Notes under the pieces: model-generated
Told to the model about the DNA's origin: nothing
The model's database searches: none
Seen by the model: only the letters and a program-made list of their open reading frames with translations
Position numbers and translations under genes: made by a program
Shown: positions 30,379-38,204 of the stretch, piece by piece
Layout of the letters: the number at the start of each line of letters is the position of its first letter
How positions within the stretch are numbered: position 1 is the first letter of the stretch
Origin: WRKB01 sp031551145
GTDB lineage: Bacteria > Desulfobacterota > Desulfovibrionia > Desulfovibrionales > Desulfovibrionaceae
Direction of reading: 5' to 3'
DNA length: 38,895 nucleotides
Assembly: GCA_031551145.1 (NCBI GenBank)
Contig: JAVBNZ010000067.1
Span: 1 to 38,895, forward strand

Positions 30379-31336
30379 CGTCGAGCACCTCCCAAAAGAG
30401 CTTCTTCTCCTGAAGATAGTTCAGCATGGCTTCCAGGTGTTCGTCGTCCACATTGACGATCAGAAAGCCGAGCACGTCATCGCGATACCGTTCCATCCTG
30501 CCGCCGACGATGGCGAAATCAAAACCCAGTTCCCGCGCCATGGCCGTGATCACGCTCTTTTGCGCGATCTCGCGCGGGAACATGAGGCGTATGTTCGTGC
30601 CTTCGGGGTTCAGGATATAGTCCTCGCCCACAAAGCCGCGCAACTCCTCCGGCGGGGCCAGGAAAAGCTCCGAGGTGCGGCCTCCGCACAGGGTTTTGCC
30701 GTCGACGAGAAGCAGCATCCTGTCGCAGACCCGTTTGACCACGCGCATTTCGTGCGTGACCAGCACAATGGTCAGGCCCAGGCGGGCGTTGATGTCGCGC
30801 AGCAGATCGAGGATGGCAAGCGTGGTTTGCGGGTCAAGCGCGGAAGTGGCCTCGTCGCAGAGCAGAATTTTCGGGGCCGGCGCCAGGGCGCGCGCAATGC
30901 CCACGCGCTGCTTCTGCCCGCCGGAAAGGTTGCCCACGCGCTCCTTGCTGCGATCCGCCAGGCCCACCAGTTCCAGCAGTTCCATAACCCGGCTGCGGAT
31001 GATTTCTTTGGGCGTTTTCCATATTTCCAGCGGAAAGGCCACGTTCTCAAACACGTTTCTGCGCTGCATGAGGTTGAAATTTTGGAAAATCATGCCCATG
31101 TCGCGGCGCAGGAGCTTGAGTTCCTCCTCGTTCAGCGCGCCCACTTCCCGGCCCATCACGCGCACGCTGCCGCCCTGATAGTTTTCCAGCCCGTTGAGGC
31201 AGCGCAGCAGCGTGGATTTGCCCGCGCCGGAATGCCCGACAACGCCGAAGATTTCTCCGTCGGCAATGTCGCAATCTATGCCCGAGAGCACCGGCGTGTT
31301 GCCGTAGCGTTTTTCCAGCTTTGTAATTTCTATCAT
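30368..31336 (-). CDS. metN: Methionine ABC transporter ATPase with NIL domain
   Basis: A 322-residue ATP-binding subunit. Walker A is GHSGAGKSTLLRCLNGLENY (about 35-54), the signature is VGNLSGGQKQRVGIARALA, Walker B is ILLCDEATSALDP, and the switch His is in VLVTHEMRVVKRV. The C-terminal 80 or so residues form the NIL (MetN C-terminal) regulatory domain, ending FLIVNVDDEHLEAMLNYLQE, which in E. coli senses internal methionine and inhibits transport. The start is the ATG at 31336, overlapping the rfaE2 stop (ATGA); a longer frame reaches 31549 but would lie inside rfaE2. No leader exists for a SAM riboswitch because the gene is coupled to rfaE2. Confidence 0.93.
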   Translation of the reverse strand: MIEITKLEKRYGNTPVLSGIDCDIADGEIFGVVGHSGAGKSTLLRCLNGLENYQGGSVRVMGREVGALNEEELKLLRRDMGMIFQNFNLMQRRNVFENVAFPLEIWKTPKEIIRSRVMELLELVGLADRSKERVGNLSGGQKQRVGIARALAPAPKILLCDEATSALDPQTTLAILDLLRDINARLGLTIVLVTHEMRVVKRVCDRMLLLVDGKTLCGGRTSELFLAPPEELRGFVGEDYILNPEGTNIRLMFPREIAQKSVITAMARELGFDFAIVGGRMERYRDDVLGFLIVNVDDEHLEAMLNYLQEKKLFWEVLDDER

Positions 31337-31818
31337 GAACCGACCCGTATCCGCTCGATCAGCGCCGTTGTCGACCAGCCCGGCAAGAGCGGCAGACTGC
31401 GCACCGTGCCGCCTTCGGCTTCCACGATTTCCCGTCCCACAATTGCTTCCACGGGCCAGTCCCCGCCCTTGACCAGCACCCGCGGCCGCACGCGGCGTAT
31501 GCATTCCAACGGTGTGTCTTCGGCGAAAGAGGTGACGATGTCCACACATTCCAGGTGCGCGGCCGTATACATGCGCGCTTCCAGCGCATTGACCGGCCTG
31601 CCCGGCCCCTTGTTCAGCCGGCGCACGGAATCGTCGTCGTTCAGCGCCAGAATCAACGCATCCCCCAGTGCCCGCGCCCGGTGCAGCAGATCGACATGCC
31701 CCGGATGCAGCAGGTCGAAACAGCCGTTGGTGAACACCAGCCGCGCGCCCGCCCGGCGCAGTTCGTTCAGGCGCGCGTCCAGCGCCGCGCCGTGCAGAAT
31801 TTTGGGATGTGCGGGCAT
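31333..31818 (-). CDS. rfaE2: D-glycero-beta-D-manno-heptose 1-phosphate adenylyltransferase
   Basis: A 161-residue nucleotidyltransferase matching only the C-terminal half of the bifunctional HldE/RfaE. It activates heptose-1-phosphate with ATP to give ADP-heptose for the lipopolysaccharide inner core. RLVFTNGCFDLLHPGHVDLL has the HxGH nucleotide-binding motif, followed by LGDALILALNDDDSVRRLNK, the ALxARMYTAAHL segment, FAEDTPLECIRRVRPRVLVK and the GGDWP motif. The kinase half must be a separate gene elsewhere, as in other split systems. The ATG at 31818 has GGAGGGG just upstream; the frame starts ten codons earlier without support. Its stop overlaps metN, an unexpected pairing. It confirms a Gram-negative with a heptose-containing core. 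Confidence 0.9.
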   Translation of the reverse strand: MPAHPKILHGAALDARLNELRRAGARLVFTNGCFDLLHPGHVDLLHRARALGDALILALNDDDSVRRLNKGPGRPVNALEARMYTAAHLECVDIVTSFAEDTPLECIRRVRPRVLVKGGDWPVEAIVGREIVEAEGGTVRSLPLLPGWSTTALIERIRVGS

Positions 31819-31852
31819 GGCCCCTCCGCTGCCCGGACAGGCAATCATATAC

Positions 31853-32671
31853 TTACACAGGGGTCAAGGGGCGCTCCTGCTCCTTGCGCCTCAAGCCTTC
31901 GGCGCTGCCGAAAAGCACGAGCTCGACCCAGTCGAAGGCGAAGTCGAGGCGGGCCTCTTCGTCTTCCAGCACGGCGGCGCGGCGTTCGTCCGAGATGTCC
32001 AGTTTGTCGAGCAGTTGCATGGATTCCATGAATTCCCTGAACGCGTCGAGTTGGAAAAAGGCCAGCAGGCACATGGTGGCCATGCGCTGGGAAATGGGCT
32101 GTCCGGAGGCTTTGACCTTGGCCATAAGGCGCATGTAGCGGTCATTGGAACGGTTGTAGGGCTCCAGACCCTGGTCGGCCAGCCATTCGTGCGCCGTCCA
32201 CTTCTTTCCGGTGTCAAAGCCCCTGCAGTGGTCTTCGCGCACAAGGAAGAAACGTTCCGTCACCGTGCCGGCCGGACCGGGCTTGGTGCCGCGCCCCAGC
32301 GGGTAGGTGCGGCAGGCGGCGGAGCGGTCTTCATACACCAGGCAGCCGCCCGGAGAAACAAAGGGACAGGGCTCGTCCGGGCCGTCGAGCATTTTCAGCA
32401 GCGGCAGGGGAAAGCCCGTGTCGGGATAGACCTGGACGGTGGTCATTTCCTTGATGAACCTGTCGCCGGGCAGGCCCAGATTGCGGCGCAGGCGCAGCAC
32501 GTCGTAGGGCGCGAGCGGCATGGTCAGCTCGGAGCAACAGCGGTTGAAGCAGGGCACGCGCTCGTTGCAGGCAAAGACAAAGGTTTCGCCGTCCTTCAGT
32601 TCGGGCAGGGAATCGAGAAAGCTTTCCGAGGCGTCGGCTTCGGCATCCTGGTGTTTGATAGTGTCGGACAT
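31853..32671 (-). CDS. YkgJ-family cysteine-cluster protein
   Basis: A 272-residue protein of the YkgJ/UPF0153 zinc- or iron-chelating cysteine-cluster family. The clustered cysteines are in FACNERVPCFNRCCSELTMP, then EPCPFVSPGGCLVYEDRSAACR followed by TYPLGRG, and a later DHCRGFD. The spacing C-x6-C-x3-CC ... C-x7-C-x8-C ... C is typical. The metal and function are unknown for the family. The C-terminal 100 residues are helical and acidic (ISDERRAAVLEDEEARLDFA). There is no signal peptide, so it is cytoplasmic. The start at 32671 has GAGGAAA five bases before it. It begins the rfaE2-metNIQ operon, 34 bp ahead of rfaE2. Confidence 0.8.
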   Translation of the reverse strand: MSDTIKHQDAEADASESFLDSLPELKDGETFVFACNERVPCFNRCCSELTMPLAPYDVLRLRRNLGLPGDRFIKEMTTVQVYPDTGFPLPLLKMLDGPDEPCPFVSPGGCLVYEDRSAACRTYPLGRGTKPGPAGTVTERFFLVREDHCRGFDTGKKWTAHEWLADQGLEPYNRSNDRYMRLMAKVKASGQPISQRMATMCLLAFFQLDAFREFMESMQLLDKLDISDERRAAVLEDEEARLDFAFDWVELVLFGSAEGLRRKEQERPLTPV

Positions 32672-32792
32672 GGTTTCCTCAAAAATGTGTGGATATGGAG
32701 CGGGCGGTTATGCTTACCCCAATCCGGCGCGGAAGTCACGATGCCGGCGCGCGGCGCAACCGCATCGAAGAAAATTCCGGAAAGGAAGGAGC

Positions 32793-32827
32793 GGGGAGGA
32801 AGGTTTCTTCACAAACCCTCCTCCCCC
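32793..32827 (-). terminator. Terminator after the permease gene
   Basis: GGGGAGGAAGGTTT on the left pairs with AAACCCTCCTCCCC on the right around CTTCAC, with one or two mispairs. It lies just past the permease stop and separates the hydroxyacid genes from the YkgJ operon. It resembles the hairpin at 5314-5349. Confidence 0.65.
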
Positions 32828-32835
32828 GTCGCGTA

Positions 32836-34494
32836 TTAACCCGGCAGCACCGGCACCCAGCCCGGCACCAGGTAGGCCTGGCAGAGTATCATGACGATGA
32901 CGATGCCGAGCAGGATGACGGAATATTTGAGCACCGCGCGGAAGATGTCGGTCTCCCGTCCCACGAGTCCGGTGGCGGCGCAGGCGATGGCGATGGACTG
33001 CGGAGAAATCAGCTTGCCCATGATGCCGCCGATTTCATTGGCGGCTATGGTGAGCACGGGGTTGAGCCCCAGGGTCTGGGCGGTCACCTGTTGAAGTTTG
33101 CCGAAGAGCGCGCAGGAGGAGGTGACCGAGCCGGTCATGAACACGCCCAGCCAGCCCAGCACGGGCGAGAACGCGGGGAAGAGCCTGCCGGTTTCCGCGA
33201 AGAGCAGGCCAAGAGTGTAGGAAATGCCGGAATAGTTGCACAAATAGGCCAGCCCTATGACCGAAACCACAGTGATGATGGAGTAGCCGAGCTGCTTGAC
33301 CGTGCCGACAAAGACCCGGCAGGTGGTCGAGGGGCTGATGCGCAGGATGAACACGGTGACCAGGGTGGCGATGAGCATGGCCGTGCCGGCGTAGCCGAAG
33401 CCGTCGAACTTGAAACTTGCGCCGTACACGGGATTGGCGCCCACAAAGGGCGCGGCGCGGTGCACAAGGCCGTCGAGCCCCGGCCACTTGGGAATGCTGA
33501 GGAACCAGCCCGTGCCCGCCAGCCACTTCTTGAAGGCCGGCTGTCCCCATATGGTCATCATGATGGTGACGAGAAAAAAGCCGCTCCAGGCCTTCATGAT
33601 CTGCCCGCCGCTGAAGGAAGCGCCCGTGCCCGCGTTCTGGGCGGCCGGGCCGGCGTCTTCAAAATTCCACAGTTCCGCGGGCTTCCATGCTTTCAAAAAG
33701 ACGATGATCGCGCCCATGGTCACCAGCGGGGTGATTACGCTGGGCAGGGTGGGGCCGAGGGTGGAAGCGATGTAATAGCTCACCACCCCGTACACCGCGC
33801 CGGTGAGCAGGATGGCCGGCAGCACGGCCAGGGTTTTGCGCAGGCCCGCCATAACCCACACGGCGGCAAAGGGAATGATGATGGAAACCACGGCGCAGTT
33901 GGCTGCCACGGCGCGGGTCAGGGTGAGTTCGTCGATGCCGGTGACGTTGGCCATGGTGATGGTGGGCACGCCCACGGGGCCGAAGGGCACGGGCGGCACG
34001 TTGGCGACCAGGCAGACGATGGCCGCCGTCATGGGCGGGAAGCCCAGGCCGATGAGAATGGCGGCGGCTATGGCCACCGGGGCGCCCTGGCCGGCCGCGC
34101 CTTCCAGGAAGGCGGAAAAGGCGAAGGCGATGAGCAGGGCCTGCACGCGCCGGTCGTTGCTGATGATGGCGATGGAGCCTTTAATGACCTCGAACTGCCC
34201 CGAGGCGACGATGAGATTGTACAGGAAAAGCGAGGTAAGAATGATGTAGCCGATGGGGAACAGGCCGTTGATCACGCCGAGCGCCGTGGCGGAAAGGGCG
34301 ATGGACACGGGCATGCCGAACACGGTCACGGCGACGATAAAGGCCACGCCCAAGGTGCCCAGCCCGGCAAGATAGCCCTTCATGCGTTTTATGGTCAGAG
34401 CCCAGAGCAGAAAAAGAACGGGGAGAGCGGCAAAAAGTCCGGAAATCACCACACTGTCCATGATCGGCGCGTAGTTGTGCACCCAGGGCGTCAT
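32836..34494 (-). CDS. LctP/GlcA-family lactate or glycolate permease
   Basis: A 552-residue inner-membrane proton symporter of the lactate permease family, with about 12-14 helices. The start MTPWVHNYAPIMDSVVISGL matches LctP, and FAFSAFLEGAAGQGAPVAIA, VPPVPFGPVGVPTITM and the late NEIGGIMGKLISPQSIAIAC are diagnostic. LctP (lactate) and GlcA (glycolate) are not separable by eye, and both carry 2-hydroxyacids. The neighbours, tartronate-semialdehyde reductase and hydroxypyruvate isomerase in the same unit, favour glycolate, glycerate or hydroxypyruvate-type substrates, although lactate is the classic Desulfovibrio carbon source. The ATG at 34494 has AAGGAG six bases before it. The gene ends at a hairpin terminator. 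Confidence 0.9.
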   Translation of the reverse strand: MTPWVHNYAPIMDSVVISGLFAALPVLFLLWALTIKRMKGYLAGLGTLGVAFIVAVTVFGMPVSIALSATALGVINGLFPIGYIILTSLFLYNLIVASGQFEVIKGSIAIISNDRRVQALLIAFAFSAFLEGAAGQGAPVAIAAAILIGLGFPPMTAAIVCLVANVPPVPFGPVGVPTITMANVTGIDELTLTRAVAANCAVVSIIIPFAAVWVMAGLRKTLAVLPAILLTGAVYGVVSYYIASTLGPTLPSVITPLVTMGAIIVFLKAWKPAELWNFEDAGPAAQNAGTGASFSGGQIMKAWSGFFLVTIMMTIWGQPAFKKWLAGTGWFLSIPKWPGLDGLVHRAAPFVGANPVYGASFKFDGFGYAGTAMLIATLVTVFILRISPSTTCRVFVGTVKQLGYSIITVVSVIGLAYLCNYSGISYTLGLLFAETGRLFPAFSPVLGWLGVFMTGSVTSSCALFGKLQQVTAQTLGLNPVLTIAANEIGGIMGKLISPQSIAIACAATGLVGRETDIFRAVLKYSVILLGIVIVMILCQAYLVPGWVPVLPG

Positions 34495-34533
34495 ACGGTC
34501 TCCTTATTCCGGTTGAATGTGTGCGGGTTTTTT

Positions 34534-35418
34534 TCAGCGTGAGACTTCAACCTTGGCCATTTTTTCGTAGTGGCGGATCAGCGCGCCGTGGTCAAGACCG
34601 CCCATGCCGTCCACGCGCAGGGCCTGCATCATTTCCATGACCGAGGCGCAGAGCGGCAGGGGCGCGCCCACCTCGTGCGCGGTATCGAGCACGTTTTGCA
34701 GATCTTTTATGTGCAGTTCGATGCGGAAACCGGGGTTGAATTTGCGATCCATAACCAGGGGCGCCTTGGCGTCGAGCACGGTGCTGCCGGCCAGACCGCC
34801 GCGTATGGCCTGATAGACGAGTTCCGGCTCCACGCCGGTTTTGGCGGCCAGCACCAGGGCTTCGGACATGGCCGCGATGTTCAGGGCCACGATGACCTGG
34901 TTGGCGAGCTTGGTGACGTTGCCCGCGCCGATGTCGCCGGTGCGCACCACGGAGGCGGCCATGCCCTTGAGCACGGGCAGGCAGGCGTCGAAAAGATCCT
35001 GATCGCCGCCCACCATGACGGAAAGGGTGCCGTCCACGGCCTTGGGTTCGCCGCCGCTCACCGGGGCGTCGAGCATGCGTATGTGCTTTGACGCGAGCGC
35101 GGCGGCGATTTCGCGCGCCGCCAGGGGCGCGATGGAGCTCATGTCCACAAAGACAAGGCCGGCCCTGCCGCCTTCGATAACGCCGTTTTTGCCCAGGGCC
35201 ACTTCTTTGACCTGGGGGGAATTGGGCAGCATGGTGATGACCATGTCCACCCGCCCCGCCAGTTCGGCGGGCGTGGCCGCGCTGTGTGCGCCGGCGGCGA
35301 CGAGTTCCTGCGCGGCCGCGCTGGTGTTGAGGATAACCAGTTCATAGCCCGCCTTGAGAAGATTTTTGCTCATGGGCCTGCCCATGATGCCGAGGCCGAT
35401 GAAGCCGATGCGTTTCAT
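34534..35418 (-). CDS. 2-hydroxy-3-oxopropionate (tartronate semialdehyde) reductase
   Basis: A 294-residue beta-hydroxyacid dehydrogenase that reduces tartronate semialdehyde to glycerate with NAD(P)H. The Rossmann motif is GFIGLGIMGRPMSKNLLKAG (residues 4-23). The substrate loop is MLDAPVSGGEPKAVDGTLSV, and the catalytic Lys is in GNVTKLANQVIVALNIAAMS. These match GarR/GlxR; 3-hydroxyisobutyrate dehydrogenase is a related alternative, disfavoured by the neighbouring isomerase. The ATG at 35418 is chosen for GAGGAAA upstream; the open frame continues to 35463 into the repeat element. The MITE-like element separates it from the isomerase, and the permease follows after 39 bp. Confidence 0.87.
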   Translation of the reverse strand: MKRIGFIGLGIMGRPMSKNLLKAGYELVILNTSAAAQELVAAGAHSAATPAELAGRVDMVITMLPNSPQVKEVALGKNGVIEGGRAGLVFVDMSSIAPLAAREIAAALASKHIRMLDAPVSGGEPKAVDGTLSVMVGGDQDLFDACLPVLKGMAASVVRTGDIGAGNVTKLANQVIVALNIAAMSEALVLAAKTGVEPELVYQAIRGGLAGSTVLDAKAPLVMDRKFNPGFRIELHIKDLQNVLDTAHEVGAPLPLCASVMEMMQALRVDGMGGLDHGALIRHYEKMAKVEVSR

Positions 35419-35449
35419 TGTGTTTTTCCTCGTGGTTTTTTGCGGATGA

Positions 35450-35596
35450 GACAGTGTTGTCACGAGATGATTTTTTGTTCTCCGGCAAGGAAGATGAGCC
35501 TTTTATGAAGGAAGTGTACTCTTCTGGTACTCGACCGGAATAAAAGGCGAAATCTGACGCCGCCGGAGGCAAAAAAGCGCTCGCGACAACACTGTC
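35450..35596 (-). mobile_element. MITE-like element, copy 2, with perfect terminal inverted repeats
   Basis: A 147-bp element whose ends GACAGTGTTGTC (35450-35461) and GACAACACTGTC (35585-35596) are perfect inverted repeats, extended imperfectly by CACGAG/CTCGCG. The interior matches copy 1 at 2720-2865. On the minus strand it starts within the TAG stop of the isomerase gene, just as copy 1 starts right after the pagP stop. It fills the gap between isomerase and reductase. No obvious target duplication flanks it. Confidence 0.75.
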
Positions 35597-36372
35597 TAGA
35601 GGCTGTAGCCGAAATCCCGTATCCAGCCGAGCCCGGCGGGCGAGGGCACGTATTCCAGCCCTATGCGGCCCGCGTAGCCGAGCGCTTCCAGTTCCTTGAA
35701 GATAAAGGCGAAGTTGATTTCCCCGGTGCCCGGTTCGTGCCGGCCGGGGTTGTCGGCGATCTGGATGTGCCCGATGAACGCAATGTGGGCGCGCAGGGTG
35801 TTCGCAATTTCCCCTTCGCTGCGCTGGGCGTGGTAGATGTCGTACTGAAGCTTGATGTTGGGCCGTCCGGCGGCCGCGATGGCTTCCAGAGCCATGTCCG
35901 TGCGGTGCAGATAAAAATCTTTGATATCCAGGCGGTTGACGTTTTCCACCAGCAGGGTGAGGCCGTGCTCGGCCAGGGCGTCGGCCGCGAAGATCATGTT
36001 TTCCACCAGGGCCTTGTGGTGCGCTTTTTCGCCGAAGTCCGGGTTTATCTTGCCGGCCAGACAGTTGAGCGCGGGCACGCCCATAATCTTTGCGTAGCGT
36101 ATGGCTTCGGGCACGCCGGCGCGGAACTCGTCCACGCGGTCGGGCAGGGAGGCGATGCCGCGCTCGCCGGCGGCCCAATCGCCCGAAGGCAGGTTGAAAA
36201 GACATTGGCTCAGGGCGTTTTCTTTCAGCAGGTCGGCAAGCCGGTCGGGATCGTATTCATAGGGCAGCAAAAATTCCACATGTTTGAATCCCGCCGCGCG
36301 CGCCGCCGCGAAACGTTCCAAAAAAGGCGTTTCCGTGAAAAGCATGGACAGGTTGGCCGCGAATGTAAGCAT
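35596..36372 (-). CDS. hyi: Hydroxypyruvate isomerase family TIM-barrel protein
   Basis: A 258-residue sugar-phosphate-isomerase-fold enzyme that interconverts hydroxypyruvate and tartronate semialdehyde. MLTFAANLSMLFTETPFLER is the Hyi start. FKHVEFLLPYEYDPDRLADL, LALNCLAGK-like PALNCLAGKINPDF, LTLLVENVNRLDIKDFYLHR with a catalytic Glu, KLQYDIYHAQRSEGEIANTL, HIQIADNPGRHEPGTGEINF and IGLEYVPS with the second Glu follow. OtnI (2-oxo-tetronate isomerase) is a close relative and cannot be ruled out; the reductase next door fits Hyi. The ATG at 36372 has GGAGGG five bases before it and lies 22 bp after lepA. The TAG stop is contributed by the end of the repeat element. Confidence 0.85.
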   Translation of the reverse strand: MLTFAANLSMLFTETPFLERFAAARAAGFKHVEFLLPYEYDPDRLADLLKENALSQCLFNLPSGDWAAGERGIASLPDRVDEFRAGVPEAIRYAKIMGVPALNCLAGKINPDFGEKAHHKALVENMIFAADALAEHGLTLLVENVNRLDIKDFYLHRTDMALEAIAAAGRPNIKLQYDIYHAQRSEGEIANTLRAHIAFIGHIQIADNPGRHEPGTGEINFAFIFKELEALGYAGRIGLEYVPSPAGLGWIRDFGYSL

Positions 36373-36394
36373 GGCGTCCCTCCGTTGTTGCAGG

Positions 36395-38200
36395 TTAGTC
36401 GTCCCCCAACTGCAGGGCGGCCAAAAAGGCCTCCTGCGGCAATTCGACGTTGCCCATGCGCTTCATGCGCTTTTTGCCTTCTTTTTGTTTTTCCAGCAAC
36501 TTGCGTTTGCGGGTGATGTCTCCGCCGTAGCACTTGGCGGTGACGTTCTTGCGCAGGGCGGAAACGGTTTCCCTGGCGATAATCTTGGCGCCTATGGCGG
36601 CCTGCACGGCCACCTCGAAGAGCTGGCGCGGAATGGTGCGCTTGAGCTTGAGCGCCAGAGCCCGGCCGTAGTGATAGGCTTTGTCGCGGTGCACGATCAC
36701 GGCCAAAGCGTCCACGGGCTCGCCGTTGAGCATGATGTCCAGGCGCACGAGGTCGGACGGCCGGTGCCCCAGCAGTTCGTAATCCATGCTGGCGTAGCCG
36801 CGCGTGGCGGACTTGAGGCGGTCGAAGAAATCGAAGACGATTTCGGCAAAGGGCAGTTCGTAGGTGACCACCACGCGCTTGGCCGTGATGTAGCCGATAT
36901 TTTTCTGTTGCCCGCGCTTTTCCTCGCACAGCTTCATCACGTTGCCCACATATTCGTTGGGCACGTGGATGTCGAGGCGCACATAGGGCTCGGAAAGCTC
37001 GGCAATGCGCACGGGATCGGGCAGCTTGGCCGGGTTGTCGATGAACAGGGTTTTGCCGTCCGTGCTTTCCACCTTGTAGATGACCGAGGGTGCGGTGGCG
37101 ATGAGATCGACTTCGAATTCCCGCTCCAGGCGCTCCTGGATGATCTCCATGTGCAGAAGGCCGAGAAAGCCGCAGCGGAAACCGAAGCCCAGGGCCTGGG
37201 AGGTTTCCGGCTCGTAGGAAAAGGCCGCGTCGTTGAGCTGGAGCTTTTCCAGCGCCGCTTTCAGGTCTTCATAGTCCGCGGCTTCGGAGGGGTAGAGCCC
37301 GCAGAAGACCATGGCCTTGACCTCTTTGAAGCCGGGCACGGGCTCCGCGGCCGGCCGGGCGGCCAGGGTGACGGTGTCGCCCACGCGGGCGTCGCTCAAA
37401 TCCTTGATGCTGCCGCACAAAAAACCCACTTCGCCGGCGGCGAGCGTGTCCACGTCCAGCGCTTCCGGGGAAAAGACGCCCAGGCGCAGGGCTTCGAATT
37501 CCTTGCCCGTGGCCATGAGCCGGATGCGGTCGCCCTTGCTCAGGCGCCCGTCCATGATGCGGAACAGCACGACCACGCCCTGGTAGGCATCGTACCAGGA
37601 GTCGAAAATCAGGGCTTTGAGCGGGGCCGCGGCGTCGCCTTCCGGCGCGGGCAGGCGCTCCACGATGGCTTTGAGCACTTCGTCCACGCCCAGGCCGGTT
37701 TTGGCGGAGACTTCCAGCGCGGCGGCGCAGTCCAGCCCTATGCTTTCCTCTATCTCTTCCCGCACGCGGGCCGGATCGGCGCTGGGCAGGTCGATCTTGT
37801 TGAGCACCGGCACGATCTCGTGATTATGATCCAGCGCCAGATACACGTTGGCCAGCGTCTGCGCCTCCACGCCCTGGGTGGCATCCACCACCAGCAGCGC
37901 GCCGTCGCAGGCCGCGAGCGAGCGCGAGACTTCGTAGTGAAAGTCCACGTGGCCGGGCGTGTCGATGAGGTTGAGCACGTATTTCGCGCCGTCCGGGGCC
38001 GTATAGGGGATGCGCACGGTCTGGGCCTTGATGGTGATGCCGCGCTCTCGCTCCAGTTCCATGCGGTCGAGGTACTGATCACGGCGCTCGCGTTCGGAGA
38101 CCAGACCGGTGTATTCCAGAATGCGGTCGGCCAGCGTGGACTTGCCGTGATCGATGTGCGCGATGATACAGAAGTTGCGTATGTTTTCCTGAGAAGGCAT
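36395..38200 (-). CDS. lepA: Elongation factor 4 (LepA)
   Basis: A 601-residue translational GTPase that back-translocates or rescues stalled ribosomes. The G motifs are intact: G1 AHIDHGKSTLADRILEYTG, G2 RERGITIKAQTV, G3 DTPGHVDFHYEVSRSL, G4 LNKIDLPSADP and G5 EVSAKTGLG. Domains II, III and V follow, and the LepA-specific C-terminal domain includes AYHYGRALALKLKRTIPRQL, IGAKIIARETVSALRKNVTA and KCYGGDITRKRKLLEKQKEG, which ends in the usual KRMK. The length is standard for the family (about 600). It starts four bases after the GT2 gene and is followed within 22 bp by hyi. It is present in nearly all bacteria. Confidence 0.97.
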   Translation of the reverse strand: MPSQENIRNFCIIAHIDHGKSTLADRILEYTGLVSERERRDQYLDRMELERERGITIKAQTVRIPYTAPDGAKYVLNLIDTPGHVDFHYEVSRSLAACDGALLVVDATQGVEAQTLANVYLALDHNHEIVPVLNKIDLPSADPARVREEIEESIGLDCAAALEVSAKTGLGVDEVLKAIVERLPAPEGDAAAPLKALIFDSWYDAYQGVVVLFRIMDGRLSKGDRIRLMATGKEFEALRLGVFSPEALDVDTLAAGEVGFLCGSIKDLSDARVGDTVTLAARPAAEPVPGFKEVKAMVFCGLYPSEAADYEDLKAALEKLQLNDAAFSYEPETSQALGFGFRCGFLGLLHMEIIQERLEREFEVDLIATAPSVIYKVESTDGKTLFIDNPAKLPDPVRIAELSEPYVRLDIHVPNEYVGNVMKLCEEKRGQQKNIGYITAKRVVVTYELPFAEIVFDFFDRLKSATRGYASMDYELLGHRPSDLVRLDIMLNGEPVDALAVIVHRDKAYHYGRALALKLKRTIPRQLFEVAVQAAIGAKIIARETVSALRKNVTAKCYGGDITRKRKLLEKQKEGKKRMKRMGNVELPQEAFLAALQLGDD

Positions 38201-38204
38201 GCGG

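Noticed and set aside
31337..31818. SAM riboswitch or MetJ operator before metN
   Set aside because: The metN start overlaps rfaE2, so no leader exists, and I saw no riboswitch-like structure.
30245..32839. Plus-strand open frame of 864 codons across metI, metN, rfaE2 and ykgJ
   Set aside because: It covers four recognisable minus-strand genes and has shadow-like composition; no ribosome site or family match.
35450..35596. TA target-site duplication of an IS630/mariner-type element
   Set aside because: A TA lies at the stop-codon end of both copies but not at the other end, so no duplication can be shown.
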